46,994 nucleotides of DNA from positions 1,971 to 48,964 of the forward strand of contig QXVZ01027090.1 of assembly GCA_008931825.1 (NCBI GenBank), read 5' to 3'. The DNA comes from Phallusia fumigata. Taxonomy: Eukaryota > Chordata > Ascidiacea > Phlebobranchia > Ascidiidae. Positions 20,954 to 31,992 of this stretch are shown piece by piece. The position numbers were made by a program, and so were the translations under genes. The notes beneath the pieces are model-generated. The model ran no database searches and was not told the origin of the DNA. It saw only the letters and a program-made list of their open reading frames with translations. Numbering within the stretch: the first letter of the stretch is position 1; every line of letters begins with the position of its first letter.

Positions 20954-23171
20954 TTACATGACGTGTTTAGCGATGACGTCAATGGCTGGATAAATCTCCT
21001 CACAGCTGGGCGCGATCTGGAACAATACACGTCTCAGGTTTAAAGATTGTTTTGCTACAGTTGAGAAACGCGAAATAAGTCTTACCTGGTTCTCTGGCAA
21101 AGCGAACCCGTAACGTCCTGTGTCTCTCAGTTCAATGGTGTAGGAAATGCTGACACCGTTATCGATGGCAAAGTCATCGGAACCGCCGGCGGCAAGGTCT
21201 GTTAAAAAGAACAAAGCGGTGATCGCAATAAAGAATAAAAAATATAGAAGTCCGTTATTGAAAACGCTTGCGTGAAGACAATGCAAAAGTGCATTTACAC
21301 GTCTTCTGAAGGCATCTAAGTTTTACAGGTGGATACTTACACAATGACGAGTAGCCAGATCCCCAGGTAAACTTTTTGCGATGTACGGCTTCGAGTGCTG
21401 CAGCGGATTCGGCTGCAAGGTCGTCCTAAACACATAACTTTTACACCTAGGGAAATCATTACACTTAACAAAATCTATACCAGTTCTTGTGCGTTGGGTG
21501 CGTCCTTGACGGCGTATGAGTATGGGTAGATGTAAAGTTGACTGTAACTGTGGAAGGTGACGTAGGCCTGTAAAATGCACGGTAAAAACGTCTGTTGTTT
21601 GTTTATTAAACAATTACTATCTTTCTAACGTTGGGTCGATAAAAATTCATTGCTTTCAAACTTAGCGTTAATAAACCAGCGGCAATTCCTAATGTTTGGC
21701 GAGTTGTTTTCAGTTTAAAAGAATTAACATTACCTTGATATTCCCTGTGTTTGCGTGAACGAAACCTTGCAGAGCCTTTGTCAGTTGCTCGGAGGCCATC
21801 TCAGGTCCGTAGTAAGTGTCCGAGCAAGGGTTTGAGGAAGATCCCGGGCCACTCCAACCGGCATCGAAGTTTCTGTTGGGATCAACTCCGGTGCACACAG
21901 TTCCATAGTTGGATCTAGTCTTTCTCCACATACGATCCTGCACAAACACACTTGAAAGCGTTATCTCGCCAAATAGCATACGGGTAAAACCGTGTTTCTC
22001 TACATTTGACGGAATGAAAATAGCAAGTTTTCCAACTTACGTCGGACCAACTGTATGCGTATCCGTCGACATTTAGAACTGGAAGGACAACAAAGGTGAG
22101 GGCGTCCATCATGGAAGTCACGTCGGCGTCCACCCCGTAGTTGCTTAACATCTATGTGAAAAAGCGCATTGCTAACATACCAACCAAAACTCTCGTAAGT
22201 AATATTAAACTCACGCGGTTAACGAAGCATTGGCAAACAGCTGGAGAAATCCATTCCCTGGCGTGCATTCCGCAATCAATAAGGAATATTGGGTTTGTGG
22301 GTTTGGAGCCAAGAGTAAGCATTTTGATATCTCTGCCCTCCTCAGATTTGCTCATGACTTGGCTGGTGGCAATGCTTGGATATTCTGAGGCTATGGCGTC
22401 AGTCCATGCGTTGATCTAAAATATGTTGCCATTTACACCACACGGACGCTAAAAGCTAAATTTATGGGATACAAAGTTATTTGAAGTACCAAGGCCATTA
22501 GCCATGGACAACTTCACGATTGTCTTCACGAAATACTAAATTATTTTTTACAAAGCCCAACCTCGTCAGCGGTGTGGTAGACGTTGTAGTCGTAGTTGAG
22601 AGCCTTCGGATTGCGTGGGACGTCAAACTGGTTGTCGATGAGCGCTTGAAGGTTGGGAATTTTCACCTCGTACTCCATCTTGGTCTCTTCAAGTTTGTGT
22701 TTGACAATGCGAAGGTAGTTGCTGCGAAGGCGAAAAGAATCACTTGTCAACTAATGGCGTAATGGGATAATAATATTTTTGTGCTTACATGGGAAAGCGA
22801 ACATCCACGGACGATCCAACGCGAACAAGATCGGCGGTGTCAGGAGCCCAGAAATCGGCCTGAACAAAAATGTTGTGCTTAGATCCTTATAAACATGCAC
22901 ATAAAGCCATTTTTAAACTCGTCTAACAAAAAAACACCAGAATACAAGAACTTACTAATCCATCAATAGATCCAAACTCTTGAATCAGCCTCAAGTGAGC
23001 TGGGGTCTTGGGGAAAAGGGTCAATACCTGATCCCTGAATGTCACAAAATTTTAACAAGTTTTTTTTTAACATTTTCAAAAAAACTAAATGGCGTTTATA
23101 AAAATTGCTTACCCATCGAACCGTTTGGCGTATGCAAAAGCAACGCAGAAAAGAAGTAAGAAAATCTTCAT
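20954..23171 (-). CDS. Procarboxypeptidase B-type (M14A), copy 1
   Basis: Exons 23113-23171, 22956-23034, 22789-22859, 22562-22721, 22215-22415, 22041-22151, 21734-21937, 21481-21567, 21341-21425, 21086-21198 and 20954-21016 join in phase to give 410 residues. Signal peptide [15 protein letters not shown]; a propeptide of about 90 residues; then the M14 catalytic domain with the zinc motif DCGMHAREW and third ligand His in TFHSY, substrate-binding WRKTRS and DPNRNF, the tyrosine of [12 protein letters not shown], and catalytic Glu in IELRDTG. The Asp in GGSDDF occupies the S1' pocket position that is acidic in carboxypeptidase B and hydrophobic in A, so it should release C-terminal Lys/Arg. 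A secreted digestive zymogen is likely. Its 5' exons nearly match copy 2. The exon-4 donor is the weak GTTGGG. Confidence 0.93.
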
Positions 23172-23235
23172 AGTTGTTTCAGTGTCCGTTATGAACCGAA
23201 TGTCAAAATAGCTCTACGTTACTGCATTTAAGCGC
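23172..23235 (-). promoter_or_regulatory. 5' UTR and core promoter candidate, carboxypeptidase copy 1
   Basis: The 30 or so bases immediately upstream of the ATG are identical to those of copy 2. A TTAAAT box lies about 55-60 bases upstream of the ATG, at a position matching TTAAATA in copy 2, while the sequence between has diverged. This suggests a retained TATA-like element. Confidence 0.4.
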
Positions 23236-24146
23236 AACCGAAAGTCACATGGTTAGCTAGGAACAATAAAGGTAGTGCACATAAAAATGCCTACGTGTAT
23301 TTGTTTTGTTTGCTGAGTGGTCATTTTAATAAAAGTACACACACTGCTACGCCGCCTACCCGTTTCTGTTGTCCTAAACCGCGGCCTGTGCTATTTCCCA
23401 CAGTCACGTGGATTTCCTTGCTGTAGACCAGACCAAACTGTTTTCCAGTTATGGGAATTTGGGAAACATATTATATTTTTGCGTGACTTTGGATGTGGTT
23501 TACGTGCTGGATTACTTCCTACACGATCAACCTTGCAATAATGAACGTGTCCCAAACCACTGACATTTCGATTGCCACAATTACAATTTGTGCTATAAAT
23601 TTTAGGCAGGTGTTACTGAAACACTACTGTTTAAAGACCATAACTGTGGGGATGGAACGTTTGACTTTACCTTCTACGGATAAACCGAACAAAGCACTTG
23701 CATAAAAAAACGCAGTACAGTGTTGATTTAAATGCTAAATTAAGAATTTTTTCTATTGCTTTTATTTTATGTGACATTGCAGCAATAATCGCAAACGTTG
23801 TATTGCAGAAGTCCCTTACTCTTCAACAAAAATAACTTTTAACAAAAATAAACAAAACCGGTTGTAACAGCCGAGCTTTGACTCGTTCAAGCACTTACGG
23901 CCGCGCAGGGAAATTGGAAAAAGAAGCCCTTCATCGCAAGGAGTCATTATTTAACAGTCTAGTTTTAACAATGATAAGAATATTCCATGAACGTTTTTCT
24001 CATTTAGTCCGTGCACAATCTTGCGTTTTCGGCAAACATTCAACATTATAACCTGCAATGAAATGTGTTTTGGAAATGAGTACTTGTTTATGTCTACCTA
24101 AGCAGGTGGTGCTCCAGCTGTGACCTTGTGATTTTAACTTTAGCGT
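23236..24146. other. Intergenic region upstream of carboxypeptidase copy 1
   Basis: No exon, RNA gene or repeat recognised. Plus-strand open frames at 23317-23705 have no domain and no splice support. Confidence 0.45.
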
Positions 24147-25217
24147 GTCACTGCCAGACATGGGGTTGAATACACGTTACATGCATTCGAATACTTACGA
24201 ATGCTCGGTTAGCTGTATACGAATATATTCGTATTCATGAATATTTACGTGGTTTTCGAGCGCCAGCAATTCGATTTGTATTCGAATGACCCGATTCATG
24301 TGATTGTATTCACGAATAAATCAAAAATTTCGGACTGTAACAATTCGATTTGTATTCGAATTATTTAATTCTTGTATTCATATTCATGAATTCTTTTAAA
24401 AATTTGAGAGACAAACGATTCGAATTGTATTCGAATGAATGGCCTCATGTATTGGTATTCACGAATTCTTTTCAAAATTTCGCGGAACAGCAATTCGAAT
24501 AATATTCGAATAAATCGACCGGCGTATTCGTATTCATGAATTATTACATAAGTTCAACAATTCGAATGAATAGTTTGTTGTTTTCGTATTCGCGAATGGT
24601 TGCAGGATTTTTTAGACTACCTATTCGAATGAATTGCAAGCAGTAAAATTAAGACAATTATTAAACAAAAAAGGCATAAGACGTTTGAAAAGCCTCCCAA
24701 CCATACTCCTGTTGTCATAGTTGCTGGGAGTACCCTTCCTTGAGCTACCAGAAATTTTACCAACCTCAGTCGTACGTAAAAAATTTAGGAATTTGCAACA
24801 TTCGAATAGCATTCGAATGCAATTTCTTGTGCATTTGTATTGACGAATTGTTACGTAATAACGGTACTTACAATTCGAATTGTATTAGAATAAATTCATG
24901 CAAATATTCGTATTCGTGAATACTTCGTTCCAATTTCAATGTCAACTATTCGAATAGTATTCGAATGAGTTCACGCAAGTATTCGTATTCGTGAATAGAT
25001 GCTTTGAATATCAGCATTGAATATTCGAATTGTAATCGAATAAATTGACGCTTGTAATCGTATTCGTGAATACCTCCTTTGAATATCAGCACTGACTATT
25101 CGAATTGTAATCGTGCGTTTTTAAACGAAAGCAAAAAATATTTGAATACAGCACGTTAGGAGCAAAACCTGTATTCGAATGCATTCGAATACGAATTGCC
25201 CCATGTCTGGTCACCGC
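24147..25217. mobile_element. Non-autonomous hAT-like foldback element with target-site duplication
   Basis: Element about 24155-25209 (1,055 bp). Left end CAGACATGGGG and right end CCCCATGTCTG are exact inverted repeats, and the homology resumes inward at TGCATTCGAATAC on both sides. Flanks GTCACTGC (24147-24154) and GTCACCGC (25210-25217) match at 7 of 8 positions, the 8-bp target duplication typical of hAT transposons, whose termini often start CAG..NTGGG. The interior is a string of degenerate subrepeats rich in ATTCGAAT and 'gtattcgtattc.tgaat' palindromes with no transposase frame. It is therefore a non-autonomous element that should fold back on itself. It lies between the two carboxypeptidase copies. 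Confidence 0.82.
24170..25195. repeat. Internal degenerate ATTCGAAT/ATTCGTATTC subrepeats
   Basis: Dozens of short self-complementary motifs (ATTCGAAT, TTCGAATAC, GTATTCATGAATA) recur, often at spacings near 80-120 bp, for instance at about 24270, 24345, 24440, 24500, 24880, 24960 and 25030. A less repetitive 150-base patch sits near 24640-24790. Confidence 0.75.
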
Positions 25218-26018
25218 GCGATGTATTTTTATAATGTCTAATTTGTAATAGCACAGCACATTCGGGAATACAATATGAAGTCGAGACCTATCAGCGGCAA
25301 AATATTTCCCCCATCTAGTTTTAAATTTAGTTTTAAATAAAATTTAGCTAAAATAATAAACAGGCTATACTAAATAGTAAACCTGAGTTGCCCGACCGGC
25401 GCCCGCGACACGCATGCGGCTCTCAGGCTTGTTTAAAGTGGCCCGAGAACTGACTGTTTAATTTTTTAACGTTTTTGTTTGTAGGCATAAGTATATTTGC
25501 CATAAAAATGTGCCAAAATTGTACCAGTTGTTCTGTTATAGGCGTACTAATCAACAACTTGTGGGCCAAACACTTTGAAAATATGCCATTTTATCTTTGG
25601 CATAAATTTGGTATGAATGCGTCCCACTTAGCAGTTGGCAACACTGTGTGCAACTAGTGACTCGTTGTCATTTCGTGTCATCGCAAGCTTTATCAAAATT
25701 CTAGAATTTGTGACGTCACGTTGAAAATATTGTAAATGAACTTGATTGGTATTTAATTTTGAAAAAAAAACGTTTGTGGCCTGTAATAACTTTCCCATAA
25801 AAAAGTGGTCCGCAATACCTATTAGATTGGGCAAGCATATAGTTAATATGCAGTTGTAGGAAACTGTTTTCAAACATTACACGTTGTAAACTTAAAGTTT
25901 ACATTTGCGGCGCACAGAATTTTGCTCTGTCAGTAACATTATTTCTCGCGAAAGGATAGACTGTACTGAAACTACTCTCGGACTTTTTAAGAAAATAAAC
26001 TGAAATTCACAGACAACG
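25218..26018. other. Intergenic region downstream of carboxypeptidase copy 2
   Basis: AT-rich sequence without a recognisable exon. The plus-strand frame at 25475-25657 has no supporting features. Confidence 0.45.
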
Positions 26019-26024
26019 TTTATT
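26019..26024 (-). terminator. Polyadenylation signal of carboxypeptidase copy 2
   Basis: AATAAA on the minus strand, 25 bases beyond the stop codon at 26049-26051. Confidence 0.65.
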
Positions 26025-26048
26025 TCACGTTCTAATGCTTGATGACTA

Positions 26049-28687
26049 TTATTTTCCCATAACGTGCTTGGCAATAACATTGATTGCCGGATAGATTTCC
26101 GCACAGCTGTCAGCTATCTGGAAAACAAAACAAGCTGTACCACAGGCAATTGGATTATGTTTGACCAACAGGATCAAAAAAGTATACCTGATTTTCAGGC
26201 AAAATGAAACCATATCGTCCTGTATCTCTCAACTCAATGGTGTAGGAAATGCCCACGCCGTTGTCAATAGCAAAGTCATCAGATCCACCAGCGGCAAGGT
26301 CTAGTAGGCAAATTTTTTTCACTACCGCGGTAATTTCTGACAACTTAGTTGGTTGTACCTTTAATTTAATAAATTCAATGTGTAGCAAACATACTTTACT
26401 TACACATGCTTTCGTAGCCAGGCCCGTAAGTAAATGTTTTGCGATTTACGCCGTATAGCGCTGCTACAGAATCTGCTGCAAGATCATCCTACAAAAAACA
26501 ATGGTTGTTTTGTGAAATGGGCTGTTACTGTAAATAGGAATTCTTGTACAAAAAAACTGGTTAGTTTCGTTTAAATCTTACCAACTCTTGAGCGTTGTTA
26601 GCGTTTTGTACAGCATAAGAGTAAGGGTAAATGTACACTTGACCATAGCTGTGGAAGGTAATGTAGGCCTGGAAAATTGTAACTGTTAATTAGTGCAAAA
26701 ATAGCACCATGACACCCAATATAAATTAAAAATGTATGTCACTTGTTTTGCTCTTTTGCTGTTTTGAAGTTGGACGTTTGTCGAATTTTTAGCTACATGC
26801 ATTGTGTCTAGCCATTTGTTTTACAGTCGTATTTATTGTTTTTACCTGACTATAATCATGCATATTTTTGAATAGATAACCCTATGACTTTGTTAAACAT
26901 GTACCTGCATTTAACTATTTTTGGAAGATTATGTTGAATAGGATCACAAAAATTAGGATCGTCATGAATCCGTTTTCAATAAAAACACCTTAAACATATC
27001 ACACCATATTTGATCTCAATACAGGTTAAATTTCCTTTGGTAGACCAATTGCTAAAGTTACAAGTCTTTAAAACTAAAAATAGGCTGGTTGGGCAAAATA
27101 TCATTTTTTTCTATACTACACCTCGATGCTTCCTCGGTTGGCACGCACAAAATTCGACAGACCCTTTGTCAGTTGCTCGGATTCCACCACTGGTCCGTAG
27201 TAAGTCTCCGAGCAAGGGCTTGCCGAAGATCCCGGACCACTCCATTTAGCATCGAAGTTCCTGTTGGGGTCAACGCCAGTGCACGCTGTCCCATAGTTTG
27301 ATCTAGTTTTTCTCCACATACGATCCTGCACAATTAAGTTTTGATAGAACTTTAAACAAATTGAAATTTCCGCACACGTTGAAAGCAGAATTACACAAAC
27401 GGAAGCAACATAAACAGGCAAAAATATGTCTGCTGCATACGTACGTTGGTCCAAGAGTACTCGTATCCGTCGACGTTAAGAACCGGGAATATGACAAAAG
27501 TAAGAGCGTCCATCATGGCGGTAACGTCAGCATCCACTCCATATTGGCTGATCATCTAAAAGCAGTTGTTAAACGTGACATTAAATTTAGCAAAATAAAA
27601 TTTGTTTACGTGGTTGACGAAGCACTGGCAAACAGCTGGGGAAATCCATTCCCTAGCGTGGATGCCACAGTCTATCACGAACATCGGGTTTGTTGTTTTG
27701 CTGCCCAGTGTAAGTTGTTTGATCTCTCTGCCCTCCTCAGAATGCGTCAAAACGTTACTGCGGGCAAGGTTCGGGTTTGCTGCTGCAATGTCGTCGGCCC
27801 AATCGTTGATCTACATTTAATGTTAACAAATTTGAGGACGAGAAAAATAAACACCAACATTATTTTGCACGCACGTGCTTGCAGAAAATGTTGAAATTTA
27901 GATACTTACCTCGTCGCCTGTGTGGTAGACATTGTATTTGTTTTGATAAGCTTTAAATTTATGTGATAGATGGTTGGGAAAAATACCAAAACCAGTAATA
28001 ATGAAACACTAGGTAACTTCACGATTGTTTTTTTCAACAAAATGCTAACTTATTTTTTACGAAGCCCAACCTCGTCAGTGGTGTGGTAGACGTTGTAGTC
28101 GTAGTTAAGAGCTTTCGGGTTGCGTGGGACGTCAAACTGGTTGTCGATGAGCGCTTGAAGGTTGGGAATTTTCACCTCGTACTCCATCTTGGTCTCTTCA
28201 AGTTTGTGTTTGACAACGCGAAGGTAGTTGCTGCGAAGGCGAAAAGAATCACTTGTCAACTAATGGCGTAATGGGGTAATAATATTTTTGTGCTTACATG
28301 GGAAAGCGAACATCCACGGGCGATCCAACGCGAACAAGATCGGCGGTGTCAGGATACCAGAAATCGGCCTTCATAAAAAATAATTGAAGTGTAAAATAGT
28401 AATAACCATGTGAGCAAATGTTATTTTATTTAATAACTAATCGTAAATTTGAAAAACAAAACAAAACAATCTTACTAATCCATCAATAGATCCAAACTCT
28501 TGAATCAGCCTCAAGTGAGCCGGGGTCTTGGGGAAAAGGGTCAATACCTGATCCCTGAATGTCACACAATTTTAACAACTTTAACTTGTTTACATCTTGG
28601 CCTAATGGTAGTTTTAATTATCACTTACCCATCGAACCGTTTGGCGTATGCAAAAGCAACGCAGATAAGAAGTAAGAAAATTTTCAT
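26049..28687 (-). CDS. Procarboxypeptidase B-type (M14A), copy 2
   Basis: Exons 28629-28687, 28476-28554, 28298-28368, 28071-28230, 27610-27810, 27445-27555, 27122-27325, 26582-26668, 26404-26488, 26188-26300 and 26049-26117 give 412 residues with the same exon phases as copy 1. All catalytic landmarks are intact: [26 protein letters not shown], the tyrosine before LAAGGSDDF, and IELRDTG. The S1' Asp again predicts preference for C-terminal basic residues. Exons 1-4 and their edges are almost identical to copy 1, including the signal peptide and the propeptide end. Exons 5-11 differ at many silent and replacement sites (for example VLTHSEEG versus VMSKSEEG). Intron 4 is longer than in copy 1 and contains a relic exon end at 27910-27975. 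Confidence 0.93.
27910..27975 (-). pseudogene. Relic of the original exon-4 3' end in carboxypeptidase copy 2
   Basis: Within intron 4 the minus strand reads ...[15 protein letters not shown] followed by a consensus GTAAGT donor. This parallels the end of the functional exon 4 ([14 protein letters not shown], ending at 28071). It has no good acceptor, and reading through from exon 4 meets a stop, so it is probably not used. It fits the remnant of the ancestral exon 4 left behind when a copy of the other gene's exon 4 replaced the upstream part. Confidence 0.7.
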
Positions 28688-28746
28688 AGTTGTTTCAGTG
28701 TCCGTTATGAACCGAATAGCGAAGCTGCTCTTCACCGACGTATTTA
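28688..28746 (-). promoter_or_regulatory. 5' UTR and core promoter candidate, carboxypeptidase copy 2
   Basis: About 30 bases of 5' UTR are identical to copy 1. A TTAAATA box lies about 55-60 bases upstream of the ATG, as in copy 1. Confidence 0.4.
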
Positions 28747-29682
28747 AGGGTCACGGTCACGTTAGGGAAAGTGAAGGTTTATTGTCAATAGAAAAGAAAG
28801 GCAGTATACTTTAAAACTGCCTACGTGTCGATTAGGGGTTAAATAAAGATAGTGGTTCTATTATTAACTTGTTGCTGCCGTGGTGTCGCGCTCCATCTTA
28901 TTGACGCAACGTTCTGCATACTTTCCCACAAGTCACTTAACCAGTTGATGTTTTTCTCACGCCATGAGCCACAATTGCCCTCCAGCTCTGGTAAACTGAA
29001 TGCTCTTCGACACAGACTAACACAAACATCCAATGGGGTTGTAGAGGTAATGAAAACTAGATTTGTTTATGCTCGGCCAATGGACTTTTACTGTGTTTTA
29101 GAATTTGGCTGGTTAGGTTTACTATTTTAGTTCAGGTTTATGTTCCCCCCCCCAACTTAAACTCAACTCAACTTCCCACTATGCCTATGTCTAGCACTTG
29201 TACACTAACAAGCTGTGCAGTTTTAATTGAAGTGTAAAAGAATGATGCATAACCTATATATGGAGCTTAAGCGGGATCGGCATAGCACATCTAACGGAAA
29301 CAAGTAAAATGCTCAAACAAATACAAATGCAACAATCACACTAGCAATAAAAAAGTTGAAGGAACAAAAGATGCTGACTACAGACAAAATGCCAATAACA
29401 TATGCTGCAATGAAGAAATGATCGTTTAAAAAAACAATATTCGCGCCCACAAAAGTCCACTGTTTTAACTTTTCAGCGATTGCTATTTGAAGATTAAATG
29501 CATTTTTAGGCGGAAAGAGGTAGAAATCTGGAGTTAAATTGACCACGCATCTTTTACGAAAATTCATTTCAACAGATATTTATGTCTCATAAAAATGAAC
29601 ACAGCTATATGATGGAGAGTAAAATGTAATGAATCGCGTGTCAATCGACAAGTATAATGAACTACCGACGTCTCTCGACCTT
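28747..29682. other. Intergenic region and probable collagen 3' UTR
   Basis: The part near 29200-29682 should hold the 3' UTR of the minus-strand collagen gene. An open minus-strand frame at 29313-29567 encodes a hydrophobic stretch, but it lies directly behind the collagen stop and has no signal or splice support. A run of nine C occurs near 29146. Confidence 0.4.
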
Positions 29683-31992
29683 TTAACCCTTGATGGTGCC
29701 TTCACGGTTTTCGCCGACGTAGTTCGAAGCGTATCCGTTTCTTTGCAAAAGACCGTACACGGTGCGATAACAATAACGTGTGTCACAAGTTCCCGTAAGT
29801 CCCTGCGGGCCCTAAAAACAGATGGAACATACGTCAGGAAAGACACACGGGCTCCGACATGTGCAAACACTTATGGTCGCATATAGATATTCTACAAACA
29901 TCACTTTTCTATTTTGATCAGATCAGGCAAACATATCGCAACTTAGCAGATATGTCGCAAAGCGTTGAACGTATTTTCAGAGCATTGTAGCTGTTTTTAC
30001 TGGAAAAAGTCTACAATTTACTAACAAATCAATAAACTGCAAAAATACATAAAAACAAAAATGCTACATACTAATGTGTCGTATTTGGAGACGTTTTATT
30101 AAATTGAACAAAGCAATCGTTTGCATGTGCGGATCAAATCGTGGCATCGATCCGAGTTGTATGACGTCACGGGTTGAATTCACTGAAGCGTGAATTTACA
30201 TGTTCAGCCATTCGAATCGTATTTAGTGTTGTCGCGCAAAAAAATTGTTGAAATTGGCCGCTTTGTTAATTCCTAGTTACTTAATTAAGCCTGAAAGTAA
30301 CCAAAAAATATGTTTTTGCGTTTGCAATGTAATAGGGATTGTTGAACTGCTCGAAATGGATTGCCTATTTTTAGTGAGAAATATGCGTGTCTAGAAACGA
30401 GTTGATAACTGTGTTGAAAGTATCGTGTAATCGTGTAGCGAGTTGAAACAGGTTGAAAGTATCGTGTAAATAGAGTTAATGTATATTTCAACTTAAATCC
30501 TGCGTATGTTACCCTGTATCCTTGTGCCCCAGGTATACCACGTACACCTCGGGGCCCCTGAGCACCCCGTTGACCAGGCTGTCCATGAATTGTTTCTCCA
30601 GGGAGGCCTCGGTCACCTTTAGGTCCAATCGGGCCGCGGGTTCCAACACCTCTTGCACCTTTATCACCCTTGTTCCCACCTTTGCCTGTAGTTTTGCAAC
30701 GAACGTCAGGTTATCGGGATACTTCGCTTATCTCTGCGATATTTTTTGTCTAACACAGGTATTTATGTTGACATAATTTCGTAAGTGCAATAAACTGACC
30801 TGGTCTGCCCCGTAAACCTGGAATTCCTTGCACACCTTGTGCACCACGATTACCAGGTGGGCCAAGAAGACCAGGGACTCCAGAGTTACCACGGTAACCG
30901 CGCGGACCTGGTGGACCCATAGGACCGCGCTGACCCTGGTCCAGCTGCAATCTTCCATTTTCGATCAGCTCTACGACTTTTCGTGGTACTTCAGCTTTAC
31001 CAGAAAAAAATGTACGTTTATTGTAGTGCTAACATGACTTCGACAATTACAGTACACCAACTAACTTTCAAGAATTTCATGTACAAGCTCGTACACAATC
31101 TGTCGCACACGTTGTTCCGACACACCCTAAACCAAGTTTTCAGATTTATATTTCGTTGTGCTAGACGATACAAAGTAAAAATATACCCACCCTTCTTATT
31201 CCTTTTACAGGACCGTTTATTCCGTTGCGACCAACATCACCCTTTTCACCTTTTTGACCCTTTACACCCGGTGATACATTGTCCTCTGTTTCACTCGGTG
31301 GCAAAGAGCCCGATTGTCCCTGCGGCCCACGTGGTCCTGGTGGACCTGGAGGACCAGCTGGACCAGCGACACCAGCGGGACCAGGAGGACCAAGCGGACC
31401 TTCTGGACCAGTGGGGCCTTGTACCCCAGGTATTCCAGTTTCTCCCTGGGTACATATATCATAATTTGTCAGCAAAAAATTGATGTTAACCTAACTCGTG
31501 ATGTGAACCCACTGGCAATCCGTTAGGACCTCGAAATCCAGGCAACCCCATGCTTCCACTTTCTCCCTGCAAATTGAATTCTGGGTTTCATGCAATAAAT
31601 GAATGGTTTTGGTGAAACTGTGCAGCTGGGTTTGTCAGAACAAACTCATTGGATATGAAACAAGCATTTAGTAATGTCGGAAAATAAAAAAATCAAACGT
31701 GGCTTTAATTTCGCCTAACCTTGGCTCCATTTTCACCAGGAATACCAGGCTCGCCATGTTCTTCAGCAGGCCCTGGAGGTCCTTGTGGTCCTGGTGGACC
31801 AGGAGGACCAGGTGGTCCAGGAGGTCCAGGTTCGCCAACAATAGGGGGTTCAGGTATAGGAGGGGAGGATACCGATCTGGTGGTAAACTGGACAATTTCC
31901 TCTGGGCCTCCACCGACAGGTTGAGCTTTTTTGGTTGTTTCTGGGGCTGACGGTGGTGGGGTGACAAATTCAGGAGAGAGCTGGTCTTGGCA
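29683..31992 (-). other. Interrupted collagen triple-helix and C-terminal tail
   Basis: Gly-X-Y tracts occur in exons 31720-31992 ([20 protein letters not shown]), 31513-31566 (exactly 54 bp, a classic fibrillar collagen exon size), 31187-31445, 30800-30994 and 30513-30685. They are broken by non-collagenous stretches ([27 protein letters not shown]). The last exon ends [14 protein letters not shown]...GTIKG with two cysteines that could cross-link chains. Confidence 0.88.

Noticed and set aside
24147..25217. CRISPR-like or satellite array
   Set aside because: Repeats are irregular in spacing and sequence, palindromic throughout, bounded by inverted repeats and target duplications, and lie in a eukaryotic genome; a transposable element explains them better.
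29313..29567. Minus-strand frame with a hydrophobic, membrane-like stretch
   Set aside because: It sits directly behind the collagen stop, most likely in the 3' UTR; AT-rich sequence often reads as Phe/Ile/Val-rich peptide.
31279..31464. Plus-strand Gly/Pro-rich frame ([14 protein letters not shown]) that looks like a second collagen gene
   Set aside because: It is the antisense shadow of the minus-strand collagen exon: Gly-Pro codons read as Gly/Pro-rich in the complementary frame. The minus strand has splice sites and phase continuity.
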